Assembly: GCF_001729245.1 (NCBI RefSeq)
Contig: NZ_CP015218.1
Location: forward strand, 124,001-188,000
DNA from: Leptospira tipperaryensis
GTDB lineage: Bacteria; Spirochaetota; Leptospiria; Leptospirales; Leptospiraceae
Direction of reading: 5' to 3'
DNA: 64,000 bases
Position 1 is the stretch's first letter. Each line of letters begins with the position of its first letter. Shown here piece by piece: positions 1 to 8,856 of this stretch. The translations under genes were made by a program, and so were the position numbers. The notes under the pieces are model-generated. The model ran no database searches. It had not been told where the DNA came from and saw only the letters and a list, made by a program, of their open reading frames with translations.

Positions 1-3000
1 ACGAATTGTTTGAATCGGGATTGGAACCATCTTCCTCCGATTTTTTCTTACATTGATTTGAAAGGGGGATCGCCCGCGGTTCCTTTCGGGGTTTCTCAGA
101 TTACACCCGGCGTCGGCGTGAATGGAGTTTCCACGAATAGTTCGATTCAAGTCGGCTTTAATCGGGCTTTGGATTCTTCTTCGATCTCCGGGGCTTCCTT
201 TCAATTGTCTGAAAGTTCGACCCCAATTCCGGGTAACGTGAGCGTCTCCAATTCGAACGTGGTCTTTACTCCTTCCTCTCCACTTTCTGCTTCGACCATT
301 TACACAGTGACTCTTTCTAAGGATTTAAGATCTGCGGACGGTTCTCTTCTCAATGAAGATTTCATCTGGACTTTTACAACCGAATCCGTTTCCGATTTGA
401 TTGCTCCCATCGTTTCTCTTACGACTCCGGTTAACTCGGGCGTTTCCGTTCCTGTGAATACATCGTTAAGCGTCGCTTTTAGTGAAACGATGAATTGTAC
501 TTCTTTAACTTCGCTTTCGTTTACTTTGAGTAACGGTTCTGCAGTTTCCGGTTCCGTTTCTTGTTCCGGTTCGACCGCGACTTTTACTCCAACTTCTTCT
601 CTTTCGTTTAATACAAATTATACGGCAAATATCAGTACGGCCGCGAAAGATCTTGCAGGGAATATGCTCGCTTCTTCTTTTAGCTGGAGTTTTACGACCG
701 GGTCCGCTCCGGATTCTACTCCTCCGACCGTATCCTTTGTAAGTCCTGCGAACGGTTCGACGGGATTTGCAATCAACGGATCGATCGCGGTTGCATTCAG
801 TGAAACTCTCAATTGTGCGACCTTGAATACCGCAACTTTTGTTTTGAGCGACGGATCTGCGGTTGCGGGAACGGTCTCTTGTCTTGGGACGACTGCTTCT
901 TTTAATCCTTCGGCATCCTTATCTTATGGCACAACATATACGGCTACGATTACGACCGGAGTGCGTGATATTTCGTCTAACGCGATTTCTTCTCCTTTCT
1001 CTTGGACTTTTACTACGGGGGCCGGACCGGATCTTACGCCGCCGACGGTTTCTTTAGTGACCCCATCGAATTCTCTTTCCGGAGTAGGAGTGAATACGAG
1101 TGTGAGTGCGGTTTTTAGCGAATTCATCGATTGTACGACTCTTACGACTGCAAGTTTTACTCTCAACGGAGGATCTGCGGTAGCCGGAAGCGTGAACTGT
1201 CTCGGAACTTCCGGAACATTTACTCCGAGTGCGAATCTTTCATATAACACTAGTTATACTGCCACGATCACAACCGCGACGCGAGATCTCGCGGGTAACG
1301 CCGTTTCAGGAACTTATACCTGGAGTTTTACGACGGGATCCGCTCCGGATTCTACACCTCCCTTAATTTCCATTACGAATCCTTTGAATGTTTCCACGGG
1401 ATTTAGCGTAAACGGAACGGTGAACATCGCTTTTAATGAAACTTTAAATTGTGCTTCCGTTACTACCGCCAGTTTTACCTTGGAAGGAGGTTCCACAGTT
1501 CCGGGGACGGTCGCTTGTTCCGCTACCGCGGCGACCTTTACGCCGATCGCGTCCTTGGCGTATAACACGACTTATACGGCTTCGATTACGACTGCGCTGA
1601 AAGATCTTGCCGGCAATTCTATAGCTTTGCCGTTTTCATGGTCCTTTACTACGGGCTCCGCTCCGGATGTTACAGCTCCTACGGTTTCCATCGTCAATCC
1701 GGTCCAATCTTCCCTTGGAGTTCCCACGAGCGCGAGTGTAACGGTCGCGTTTAGTGAAGGAATGGATTGTACTTCGCTCACGACCGCCACCTTCACTCTT
1801 AGTAACGGGGCTGCCGTCGCAGGAACCGTCAATTGTTCCGGAACAAGCGCGGTTTTTACTCCGACCTCAGTTCTTCTTCCCGGCATTACTTACACAGCTA
1901 CGATCCAGGTTGGAGCCAAAGATCTCGCAAACAATTCGATTGTTTCGGCTTATAGCTGGAGTTTTACCACGGGTACATTGCCGGATACGACCCCGCCTGG
2001 AGTTTCTATTCAGAATCTCCGAAACAAAAGTCTTGTGGAAACAGGTTTTGTCATAGGAAACGCTACGGATGTCGGCGGAGTCGCGCTCGTAGAAGTTTCT
2101 ATCGATGGAGGAGCGTATGCATCCGCATCCGGAACTTCGTCTTGGAATTTTAAACTTCCATCCGGTGGGACGACCTGGGCTACCGGATCACAACATACGA
2201 TCACGGTTCGAAGCAAGGATTCTTCCGGCAATTATTCTACGGTAGCTTCGGCTCTGGTTAGAAAGGGAACAAACAAAGATATAAACGGAGACGGTTACGT
2301 CGATATGGTGACGGGTGAATACGGGCAGGGACTCGTTTACATCTTTCATTCTTCAGGAACATCGGGAATCACGGCAACGAATGCAAGTTTAGCAAATCGT
2401 TATATAGTCGGTACTACGACGGATGAATTTGGTAAGGCAGTTACCCTGGGAGATCTCAACGGAGACGGTTACTCGGACGTGATCGTAGGAGCTCCGGCCG
2501 CTACCACGAACACGGGACGCGTTTATGCGTTTTATTCTTCGGGAAGTTCCGGTGTGAATATTTCCTATGCTGCCTTTGCCTCCGCGAGAATCGACGGGGC
2601 GGTCGCAAGTGAAAGATTCGGGTTTGTTCTCGAAACGGGAGATCTCAACGGAGACGGTTACCCGGATCTCATCGTCGGCGCTCCGTATTCTTCAACTAAC
2701 ACAGGTAAGGTGTATACCTTTCATTCTACGGGTGCATCCGGAATCGTAGACACGAGCGGGGCTACGGCGGCGGCCGCTCTTACTGGATCCGCGACCAACG
2801 AATTCTTCGGAAGCGCCTTAGCACAAGGTAATATCAACGGAGATATCTACGCGGACCTGGTCGTCGGCGCTTACGGTTATAGCGCTCAGAAAGGAAGGGT
2901 TTCGATCTATCACGGATCTTCTACCGGACTCGGGGCCGTGTCTTCGACGATCACGAACACCGCAGGCAGCGGTCAATTTGGATTCTCAGTCGCTGTGGCG

Positions 3001-3573
3001 GATGTGAGTGGAGACGGTTTTGCGGACCTGGTCGCCGGAGCTCCTTTTCTCAACAGTGCAAAGGGACATGCCGTTGTCTTTGTTTCCTCCGCGACCTCTT
3101 CTGGAATTTTGACGAGCAGTGGTTTGGGTGCGGCTAACTTTATCATCTTGGGAACCGTAATCAGCGATCATCTTGGCAATAGTGTAGCCGCGCGCGATTT
3201 GGATTTGGATGGAAAGGCGGATCTAATTTTAAATTCTACTCCGACCGCACCCGCGCAAGGAATCGTCTACGTCTATATGACTCCGTTCCTTTCTTATACG
3301 GATACGACCACCGCGAGTCTTACGATGACCGGACCGATGAGCGATCTCTTTGGTTGGGGGCTCGCCACCGGAGACGTAAACGGTGACGGCTACGGAGATC
3401 TCTACGTCGGTTCACCGGGTTACAACAACGGAACTTTTATCGGAAGAACTTTTATCTTTCATTCTTCTGGAACCGGCTTGAGTACAAATCTGCCTTCTTC
3501 CGCTTCGAGAATTCTGGACGGTTCGGGATTGACGGGCGGCACCGGGAACTGGTTTGGAAGAAGTCTTTACTAA
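1..3573 (+). CDS. Surface protein with Ig-like (Big_5) repeats and FG-GAP propeller, 5' end outside window
   Basis: The reading frame is open to the left edge, so the N-terminus and any signal peptide are missing. About 1190 residues are visible. Six Ig-like Big_5 repeats of about 106 residues cover roughly residues 25-655, each ending in a W-x-F-T-T motif followed by a D-x-TPP linker. A different 100-residue module follows (about 655-755), then seven FG-GAP repeats with calcium-binding D-x-N-G-D-G loops to the C-terminus, expected to form an integrin-alpha-like propeller. Repeats 2 to 6 each contain two cysteines exactly 21 residues apart, which suggests one disulphide per domain and an exported protein. 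Probable role is adhesion or surface structure, inferred from architecture only. The gene at 11930-13726 is a shorter paralogue of its C-terminal part. Confidence 0.9.
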   Translation, partial: TNCLNRDWNHLPPIFSYIDLKGGSPAVPFGVSQITPGVGVNGVSTNSSIQVGFNRALDSSSISGASFQLSESSTPIPGNVSVSNSNVVFTPSSPLSASTIYTVTLSKDLRSADGSLLNEDFIWTFTTESVSDLIAPIVSLTTPVNSGVSVPVNTSLSVAFSETMNCTSLTSLSFTLSNGSAVSGSVSCSGSTATFTPTSSLSFNTNYTANISTAAKDLAGNMLASSFSWSFTTGSAPDSTPPTVSFVSPANGSTGFAINGSIAVAFSETLNCATLNTATFVLSDGSAVAGTVSCLGTTASFNPSASLSYGTTYTATITTGVRDISSNAISSPFSWTFTTGAGPDLTPPTVSLVTPSNSLSGVGVNTSVSAVFSEFIDCTTLTTASFTLNGGSAVAGSVNCLGTSGTFTPSANLSYNTSYTATITTATRDLAGNAVSGTYTWSFTTGSAPDSTPPLISITNPLNVSTGFSVNGTVNIAFNETLNCASVTTASFTLEGGSTVPGTVACSATAATFTPIASLAYNTTYTASITTALKDLAGNSIALPFSWSFTTGSAPDVTAPTVSIVNPVQSSLGVPTSASVTVAFSEGMDCTSLTTATFTLSNGAAVAGTVNCSGTSAVFTPTSVLLPGITYTATIQVGAKDLANNSIVSAYSWSFTTGTLPDTTPPGVSIQNLRNKSLVETGFVIGNATDVGGVALVEVSIDGGAYASASGTSSWNFKLPSGGTTWATGSQHTITVRSKDSSGNYSTVASALVRKGTNKDINGDGYVDMVTGEYGQGLVYIFHSSGTSGITATNASLANRYIVGTTTDEFGKAVTLGDLNGDGYSDVIVGAPAATTNTGRVYAFYSSGSSGVNISYAAFASARIDGAVASERFGFVLETGDLNGDGYPDLIVGAPYSSTNTGKVYTFHSTGASGIVDTSGATAAAALTGSATNEFFGSALAQGNINGDIYADLVVGAYGYSAQKGRVSIYHGSSTGLGAVSSTITNTAGSGQFGFSVAVADVSGDGFADLVAGAPFLNSAKGHAVVFVSSATSSGILTSSGLGAANFIILGTVISDHLGNSVAARDLDLDGKADLILNSTPTAPAQGIVYVYMTPFLSYTDTTTASLTMTGPMSDLFGWGLATGDVNGDGYGDLYVGSPGYNNGTFIGRTFIFHSSGTGLSTNLPSSASRILDGSGLTGGTGNWFGRSLY

Positions 3574-3590
3574 AAGTAAAGATTAGAATT

Positions 3591-3622
3591 CCCAACCTCG
3601 AAGTTAAGAGTAAGAGGTTGGG
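3591..3622 (+). terminator. Terminator hairpin between convergent genes
   Basis: CCCAACCTC pairs with GAGGTTGGG across a 14-nt loop, just after the stop codon at 3573. A mixed T-rich stretch follows downstream. It lies between the plus-strand surface protein and the minus-strand gene ending at 3655, so it may act in both directions. Confidence 0.6.
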
Positions 3623-3654
3623 GGAATCGAAAAGATTTATTCTTTTGGCACTTT

Positions 3655-4293
3655 CTAAAAACGATCGTGAGAGGCCGCCAACGTATAGGCTCGCCCGTCC
3701 TGCCATAAAGTTTCCAAGACGGAGGCTAGAACCGGCGCGTTCCAGACGGTTTGAAAATTAATTTTGGTTTTTACTTTTGGATTGGAATCGGAAAATAAAT
3801 ACAAATGTCCTTCCTGAGAATACTTTCTTAGGTCCTTCCATTCCACAAAATGATCTTCGTCTTTTTTAAACCATTTTACGACCCGCATATTGACTCCGCG
3901 AGGAGTGACTTCCAAATTCTTAATCTTATATGATCTTCCGTTTTCCAGATTTTCGAGCGCTTCTTGTGCGAGCTTTTTTGTAATATTCTCCCAAAGAGAA
4001 TCTATGATTAGCAGATATCGATCCTCTATTTTTTTGTTCGTCATAAAAAGACGAAGCGACTGAAATCCGATTTGGATCGTTTGATTTTTTCCGTCTCGAA
4101 CTCCGATGGAATAGAGTCGATTTGCCTTGATCCCATTGATATAGAGTTGAGTGATTCCGTATCGGATCTCTTTGATATCATGGCAGCGGAGTTGTTGATC
4201 TCCGTATTGAACCGTCTTTGAATCGATCCTAAGTCTTTTTTGAAACGGATCCAAAATACTTTTTCTGAGAGAAAGATCAATGTACTGATTCAT
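3655..4293 (-). CDS. Hypothetical cytoplasmic protein
   Basis: Protein of 212 residues that I do not recognise. It has no signal peptide and no membrane segment. It is rich in Lys, Arg, Asp and Glu, and its second half alternates short beta-like stretches (residues about 125-170), which could be a PH-like fold, but this is only an impression. The ATG start has no clear ribosome binding site. It faces the upstream surface-protein gene tail to tail and lies 117 bp from the AraC gene, which is on the same strand and upstream of it. The frame is uninterrupted and codon use matches the neighbours, so it is probably a real gene. Confidence 0.6.
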   Translation of the reverse strand: MNQYIDLSLRKSILDPFQKRLRIDSKTVQYGDQQLRCHDIKEIRYGITQLYINGIKANRLYSIGVRDGKNQTIQIGFQSLRLFMTNKKIEDRYLLIIDSLWENITKKLAQEALENLENGRSYKIKNLEVTPRGVNMRVVKWFKKDEDHFVEWKDLRKYSQEGHLYLFSDSNPKVKTKINFQTVWNAPVLASVLETLWQDGRAYTLAASHDRF

Positions 4294-4410
4294 TTTGGAA
4301 GGATATGGATCGATAGAAAACGAGAGTGGTCAAGATTTACTTGGGAAGAATTTAGAAAAATGAAACGAACTCACAAGAATTCGGACGGGAAGAATTCGAA
4401 CTTGAAATTT

Positions 4411-5202
4411 TTACGAGGTCGTAAGGATTTTTTCTATTTCTTCGTTTTGAATATACCAGCGGATCGGTTCTCCCTTTCCAAAAGCGACGGAAGGTGAGAT
4501 TCCGAAGATTTCCCTAAATATGTTGGTAAAGTGAGCCTGATCGTAAAAGCCTGCGGCGAGGGACGCATCCGCCAGCGAGGCGCCTTGTTTGAGGGCGATC
4601 ACGGCGGTCTTGATGCGAAACCATTTGCGAAAGGCCCGCAGAGGCAAACCTACGACGTTTTTGAATTCGTGTTGTAACCAAGACGCGGACATTCCGATTT
4701 CCTGAGCGAGTTCGTCTACGTTGATCGTTTCCTCGGGACTGTCCACGAGCTTTCGTAAAACACGGATTAGACGATCGTCGTCCTGAATATTTTTCGCCGG
4801 AGCTAAACGGTTAAACGGAAAAGATCGAGTCAGAATTTCCGGATAACGTTCCGGGTTTGTGTTGAAAATTTCTATACAAGTCGAAATCAACTCGGGAGCC
4901 CAAGAAGGATTTTCGGAAAGACCGCTCGGACCCGCTTCTTTTGCAAGGATCGCTCCGATCTCGCTCCCCGGATCCGCGAATAAGATCCCAACCGTTCCGC
5001 TCAGGATGGTTTCATGACTCAAGGTCCCGTCGAAAACGAAACAACGAGCGCTCATCCATTCTTCATTTCCCTTTACTCGCTTTTTGATATCGATGTCGAG
5101 TCCCACGACCGTTGCCGAAGTTACAGTCGAATGGAACGCGAGGTCCGGTAATTTTCCAACGAACAATACTGCGCCTCGGAGTGCGCATATTACGTTCTGC
5201 AT
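4411..5202 (-). CDS. AraC-family transcriptional regulator
   Basis: Protein of 263 residues. The C-terminal region (about 155-245) is a double helix-turn-helix AraC domain: the first helix pair lies around VDELAQEIGMSASWLQ and the second around ADASLAAGFYDQAHFTNIFR, with the typical FGISPS ending. The N-terminal 150 residues are a poorly conserved sensor domain without membrane segments. It is expected to be a cytoplasmic DNA-binding regulator, probably an activator. The next gene upstream on the same strand is a PaaI-like thioesterase, whose stop lies about 75 bp from this start. That gene may be a target, although no operator was recognised. Confidence 0.88.
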   Translation of the reverse strand: MQNVICALRGAVLFVGKLPDLAFHSTVTSATVVGLDIDIKKRVKGNEEWMSARCFVFDGTLSHETILSGTVGILFADPGSEIGAILAKEAGPSGLSENPSWAPELISTCIEIFNTNPERYPEILTRSFPFNRLAPAKNIQDDDRLIRVLRKLVDSPEETINVDELAQEIGMSASWLQHEFKNVVGLPLRAFRKWFRIKTAVIALKQGASLADASLAAGFYDQAHFTNIFREIFGISPSVAFGKGEPIRWYIQNEEIEKILTTS

Positions 5203-5277
5203 CGGTTCATCTTAATCGGTAAGGAGCCGGATGCAATTGAAATCTTTACTTCTCTCCGTAGCGCCGTCTAAAAAAAA

Positions 5278-5748
5278 TCAACGAGGTTCTGCGATCGCGT
5301 ATTTGTATTTCGCCTGCGCGGCTCTTTTGTTTTCTTCGTTGAAAAAATCGCAGACGTATTCCAAAAGTTTGCCGTTCTTTCGAACGAGCCTCGCCTTGGC
5401 GCGAACAGTATCGGTTCTTACGGGACGAAGATATCGAATGGATGCGTCCATCGTAAAAGTTCTTTCCCTTTCGTTTTCTACGTGGAAGAACGCCATGATA
5501 GAAGTGAGAGTATCGCCGACGCTAAAGAAACAACCTCCGTGCATAAATCCGTGAAGCGCTCGGTTGCTCTGAGCGTATGGAATGTCAGCTTCCGAAATTT
5601 CCGAAGTTACGCTGAGAACCTTCATGTTTGTCGCGCCCGGGTGACATTGGTCGATCAGATTTTGTGCCTGTTCGATAAGAGTGCAATTTTCTTTTAGAGT
5701 AAAAATCTCGGTTGGTACATTATGATATAGTAATTCAGAAACGGTCAT
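5278..5748 (-). CDS. PaaI-family hotdog thioesterase
   Basis: Protein of 156 residues with a single hotdog-fold domain. The family signature around residues 66-80 (HGFMHGG followed by a helix containing D79) matches the PaaI/YdiI acyl-CoA thioesterase group, in which the loop His-Gly-Gly and the acidic helix residue form the active site. Predicted to hydrolyse an acyl or aryl-CoA in the cytoplasm; the substrate cannot be read from sequence. An AGAGGA ribosome binding site lies about 6 nt before the ATG. The AraC regulator follows 75 bp downstream on the same strand. Confidence 0.85.
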   Translation of the reverse strand: MTVSELLYHNVPTEIFTLKENCTLIEQAQNLIDQCHPGATNMKVLSVTSEISEADIPYAQSNRALHGFMHGGCFFSVGDTLTSIMAFFHVENERERTFTMDASIRYLRPVRTDTVRAKARLVRKNGKLLEYVCDFFNEENKRAAQAKYKYAIAEPR

Positions 5749-5875
5749 CTCATTCCTCTTTTTGTATTTCTATTCAAGAAGAATAGCACGTTCCACTCAT
5801 CAGAGTCTTGGAAAAACGTGCAAATTTGGTTGAAAATTTAGAAACGTCTATCGCTCGAAAAGAAAGTAAAAATTC

Positions 5876-7603
5876 CTATTTCAACATTCTTTCTAAGTTG
5901 TAGACTTTTTTCGGACTCGCGGGTGCGTTTTGTTCTTTGAGATCGTCCAGTTCGTTGGAAGTTTTACGATCGTCTCGAATACTTTCAAGACTCGTCCACA
6001 TCGTTTGAGGCATTTCAATCGAATAGGAAAAATCGAATTTTTCTTTTTCACCCGGTTTGACAAGAAGGGCCCAGGAAAGAGTTCCGTTGGCGTCTTTCTT
6101 ATAACTTTCGTTGCTCGAACCCAGAAATTTTGTGGAGATATTCGGATCAACGGTCACTGGATATTGATCGTATATCGTGACTTGTCTCGGTCGTTTTGTA
6201 TAATTGGAAACTTCAATCTGCCATTGATTTTCTATCTGTACGGTTTTACCTAAAAATCCGCCGCCCGCGACTTCTCCTTTTAAAAGAGTTCTTTTGAGTT
6301 TCATCCTTTGATCGGGTCCTAGATACATTTCAAATTCTTGGCCCGCGGCCACGGTGGTTCTGTTTCCCGGAGTGTAACTTCCGATAAAACTTCCGTCCAT
6401 AAAAACTTTTACGTCGTTCCAGAGTAAGGGGGTCTTAGTCGTATTTTTAAACTTTGCTTTTAGAAAAACATAACTCGAAAGAGTGGGGATCGCAACGTGA
6501 GAAATTACACCCTTGATCAGAGCGCTCTCCATCGAAACCCTGTGTTCGGAATTATCGCTGATGATGTTTTCTTTATTAGGTAAACGGAATGTAAAATTGG
6601 CCGAGTCTTCGCCTTCGGAAACTTCCGAATCGCTCGGAGTTTGATCGTCGGAATTGGCTCCACGATTAGGTTGAGCCAGACTTCCTTGGCTGACTCTCCA
6701 AGGTTTGAGAAGAGGTAAAGAAATTGCCGAGGAAGGTTTTGCGCTTGAGATTGTGATATCCACGTTCTTCCAGTCTTCTCCCGTGTACTGACGAAGAGCG
6801 ACCCGTGATTCCAAACGAAAGTCTCCACCTTCGGAAGAACCGTGAAGATCGTAGATCCCTTTCCAAGAAACGTTTGTCACCAGATATTCGATGGAGACGA
6901 TTCCTTTGGAGCCGGGTTTGCCGGAGCAGACGACTTCGACTTCGGAATGCGACCAACGTTTTGCGTCAGCCATTCGTAAAAATGCGGCGTTGACTTGTCC
7001 GTATTCTTTATTCAATTGTTCTAATCTTTCTTCCGACTTTTGTATCTTTTCGAGATAGGAGTTGCGGCGATTCTCTAAAAATTCCAAACTCGTAGACCAG
7101 GTCTTGACATCGATGGAATTCGAACGCAGTTGTCGGTCCGATTCTTCCGTGGTCAATTGTCCCAAAGTGGAAAGTAGTTTGAGTTGTTCTTTATAACTCG
7201 CTTGTCGATCGTTTTCGGAACGGATCTCTTGTTGAATCGAAATCATTTTCTTTTTTAAGGGATCGTTTGTAAGTTCGGAATCTTCTCCCGCGGAAATGGT
7301 ACGAATAGAAACCGAAGAAATACTCAAGGGTCCGTCCGAAGAGGCTCGGATCGAATCGAGAATCACCGTCGCGGGAAGACGCGCAAAACGAAGGGTTGTT
7401 TCTTCTCCCTGCAATTTCACATCCTGATTTCTTTTAACCAAGGCTCGATCCGAAAAGATCGTAACGGATTGAATCTTTCCTATGACTCGAGAAGAATCCT
7501 GATCTTGCGCATTCAGAAAAAAGAAAAACGGAACAAAGACCGAAGTTAAAAAAAGAATTTTCAGTGAAATCGAAGTTCGCGCGTTTTTAAGTCTTAGTTT
7601 CAT
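5876..7603 (-). CDS. MuiA-like protein with DUF4140/DUF4139 domains
   Basis: Protein of 575 residues. The N-terminus is basic then hydrophobic (about 15-32, ending in an N-A-Q cleavage-like site), indicating export. Residues about 42-140 fit the N-terminal DUF4140 domain (start pattern VTIFSDRALVKR), followed by a coiled-coil stretch about 120-205, then the beta-rich DUF4139 domain to about residue 545. Proteins of this type are named mucoidy inhibitor MuiA family; their biochemical function is not established. An R-P-R-Q-V-T-I-Y-D-Q-Y-P segment is characteristic of the DUF4139 end. It is probably periplasmic. A small open frame overlaps its start (7587-7736). Confidence 0.85.
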   Translation of the reverse strand: MKLRLKNARTSISLKILFLTSVFVPFFFFLNAQDQDSSRVIGKIQSVTIFSDRALVKRNQDVKLQGEETTLRFARLPATVILDSIRASSDGPLSISSVSIRTISAGEDSELTNDPLKKKMISIQQEIRSENDRQASYKEQLKLLSTLGQLTTEESDRQLRSNSIDVKTWSTSLEFLENRRNSYLEKIQKSEERLEQLNKEYGQVNAAFLRMADAKRWSHSEVEVVCSGKPGSKGIVSIEYLVTNVSWKGIYDLHGSSEGGDFRLESRVALRQYTGEDWKNVDITISSAKPSSAISLPLLKPWRVSQGSLAQPNRGANSDDQTPSDSEVSEGEDSANFTFRLPNKENIISDNSEHRVSMESALIKGVISHVAIPTLSSYVFLKAKFKNTTKTPLLWNDVKVFMDGSFIGSYTPGNRTTVAAGQEFEMYLGPDQRMKLKRTLLKGEVAGGGFLGKTVQIENQWQIEVSNYTKRPRQVTIYDQYPVTVDPNISTKFLGSSNESYKKDANGTLSWALLVKPGEKEKFDFSYSIEMPQTMWTSLESIRDDRKTSNELDDLKEQNAPASPKKVYNLERMLK

Positions 7604-7736
7604 TCTTATCCTCGTCTTTAAACTCTATCTTTTGAAAAGATCGATACAGACTAAAATCTTTCCAGATTCCATAGAATTTTGCAATCACAAACAAAAGGAG
7701 AATCCAAACGGTTTTGGTAAGAATCGAATTCTTCTC
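7587..7736 (-). other. Possible small membrane protein frame overlapping the next gene start
   Basis: A 49-codon open frame on the minus strand ends with TAA inside the first codons of the MuiA-like gene, overlapping it by 17 nt. Its translation has a hydrophobic segment (VWILLLFVIAKFYGIW) followed by a charged tail, which resembles a one-pass small membrane protein. It contains no ATG. Possible starts are TTG at 7694 or a rare ATT at 7724, which has a purine-rich AAGAGAAG about 6 nt upstream. The overlap would allow translational coupling. It may also be chance. Confidence 0.25.
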
Positions 7737-7988
7737 TTAAACTCGAAGTTTTTCACGTTCGCAAAAGTTGGTCGTTCCTTCCGATCGGAGCGATGGAAAA
7801 TTTTTCTTTGAAAAATCTTGTTCGAATCAACTGACTTTGGCTTTCTATTGATATATTCAAAATATTGAATCAACGAATTCGTTTGTTTTTCTCCGAATCG
7901 CGGATGCAAACGCGAAGAACCCCGGAAATACGACATTCTTCTTTTTGGAGATTGATTTTTACTTCTCAATTTTTAGGCCGGGGTAAGT
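7737..7988. other. Intergenic region upstream of the TetR gene
   Basis: About 250 bp between the small frame and the TetR gene. An unrelated 94-codon minus-strand frame crosses it, but its composition is not protein-like. No copy of the CTTACTGATCRATCAGTA operator is present here, so autorepression of the TetR gene by that site is not supported. No confident promoter was found. Confidence 0.5.
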
Positions 7989-8573
7989 TTGAACATTATG
8001 CAGGAAACAGGTTTACGCGATACGATCGTAGGCGTCGCCGGTGAGCTTTTTATCGAGCGCGGTTACAACGCGGTTTCGATAAAACACATCGCCGAGGCCG
8101 CACATTGTACCACGGCGGCTTTGTATTATTATTTTCCGGAAGGAAAGGATACGATTCTCAAAGACGTTCTTCATTCTCATTTACCTGACCCCGAACAAAT
8201 TTTACAAGTTGGAAAGAACGCACAATCCCTCCAGGAATTGTTGACGCAGATCGCTCTTGTAGTTTGCGCGCACGATTCGGTTACGGTCAAAAAAGAGCGT
8301 TGGCTTCTTGCGGAATTTCCAAACTTTACCGAAGCGGATCGAAAAGTGATTCATGAAAAAATGAAAGCGATTCATTCTTCCCTGGAAAGGGAAGTCGGTC
8401 GATTTTTGCCCGATCCTGAAATGGCGAGAGTTCTTTCCTGGATTTATATGTCCGCTAGCTTTGGTTACGGGCAGCTCTTCGGTACTTTTCAGCTCGGCAA
8501 AGTAGGAGAATTTTCCACGGCCGAATTTGCTGAAAAAATCGCCGGGATTCTTTCCAACAATTCGAAGTCGTGA
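7989..8573 (+). CDS. TetR/AcrR-family transcriptional regulator
   Basis: Protein of up to 194 residues. The N-terminal TetR helix-turn-helix is clear (ELFIERGYNAVSIKHIAEAA, then a YYYF recognition end near residue 45). The remaining ligand-binding domain is helical and variable. The listed TTG start has GGGG 5 nt upstream; an ATG at 7998 is the alternative, with 14 nt spacing. Downstream lie two near-identical palindromes (8646-8663 and 8775-8792), the first embedded in a promoter, and then a methyltransferase gene. This regulator therefore most likely represses the methyltransferase. The effector is unknown. Confidence 0.9.
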   Translation: MNIMQETGLRDTIVGVAGELFIERGYNAVSIKHIAEAAHCTTAALYYYFPEGKDTILKDVLHSHLPDPEQILQVGKNAQSLQELLTQIALVVCAHDSVTVKKERWLLAEFPNFTEADRKVIHEKMKAIHSSLEREVGRFLPDPEMARVLSWIYMSASFGYGQLFGTFQLGKVGEFSTAEFAEKIAGILSNNSKS

Positions 8574-8641
8574 AAAATGCTGACACGTTTTCCCTCTTCG
8601 AAATTCCTTGAAAAATCGGCCCGAGCAATATAAATTTTTTA

Positions 8642-8671
8642 TTGACTTACTGATCGATCAGTAAGTATAGT
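8642..8671 (+). promoter_or_regulatory. Sigma70-type promoter with TetR operator in the spacer
   Basis: A -35 TTGACT (8642-8647) and a -10 TATAGT (8666-8671) are separated by 18 bp. The spacer is almost entirely filled by a perfect 22-bp palindrome (8645-8666, half-site ACTTACTGATC). A bound dimer would exclude RNA polymerase. The expected transcript starts near 8678 and gives a leader of about 180 nt before the methyltransferase. Confidence 0.75.
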
Positions 8672-8774
8672 TTACTCAATGAATTCTCCCGCTAAGAAAT
8701 GGTCGGGAAAATCTAAGAATGGCCTTATTCTATGCTTTTGAGACGTTTCACAAGGGTTTTTTGAATCAACGTGG

Positions 8775-8792
8775 CTTACTGATCAATCAGTA
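8775..8792 (+). promoter_or_regulatory. Second TetR-type operator
   Basis: CTTACTGATCAATCAGTA differs at one central base from the equivalent 18 bp of the first operator (8646-8663). The arms TACTGAT and ATCAGTA are perfect. It lies 129 bp downstream of the first site and 65 bp before the methyltransferase start, so it could act as a roadblock or help loop formation. Confidence 0.7.
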
Positions 8793-8856
8793 GACTACGT
8801 TTAAGAATCGAAAGCTGATCCCATACTTTTGCAAGACGCCGAGGAGTTTTATCAAA

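Noticed and set aside
370..1970. Regularly spaced DNA repeats resembling an array
   Set aside because: They are diverged copies of coding Ig-like domains about 315 bp apart, not short identical repeats with spacers, so not a CRISPR array.
7685..7969. 94-codon minus-strand frame before the TetR gene
   Set aside because: Basic, low-complexity translation with no ribosome binding site; the neighbouring small frame at 7587-7736 is in a different reading frame and more protein-like.
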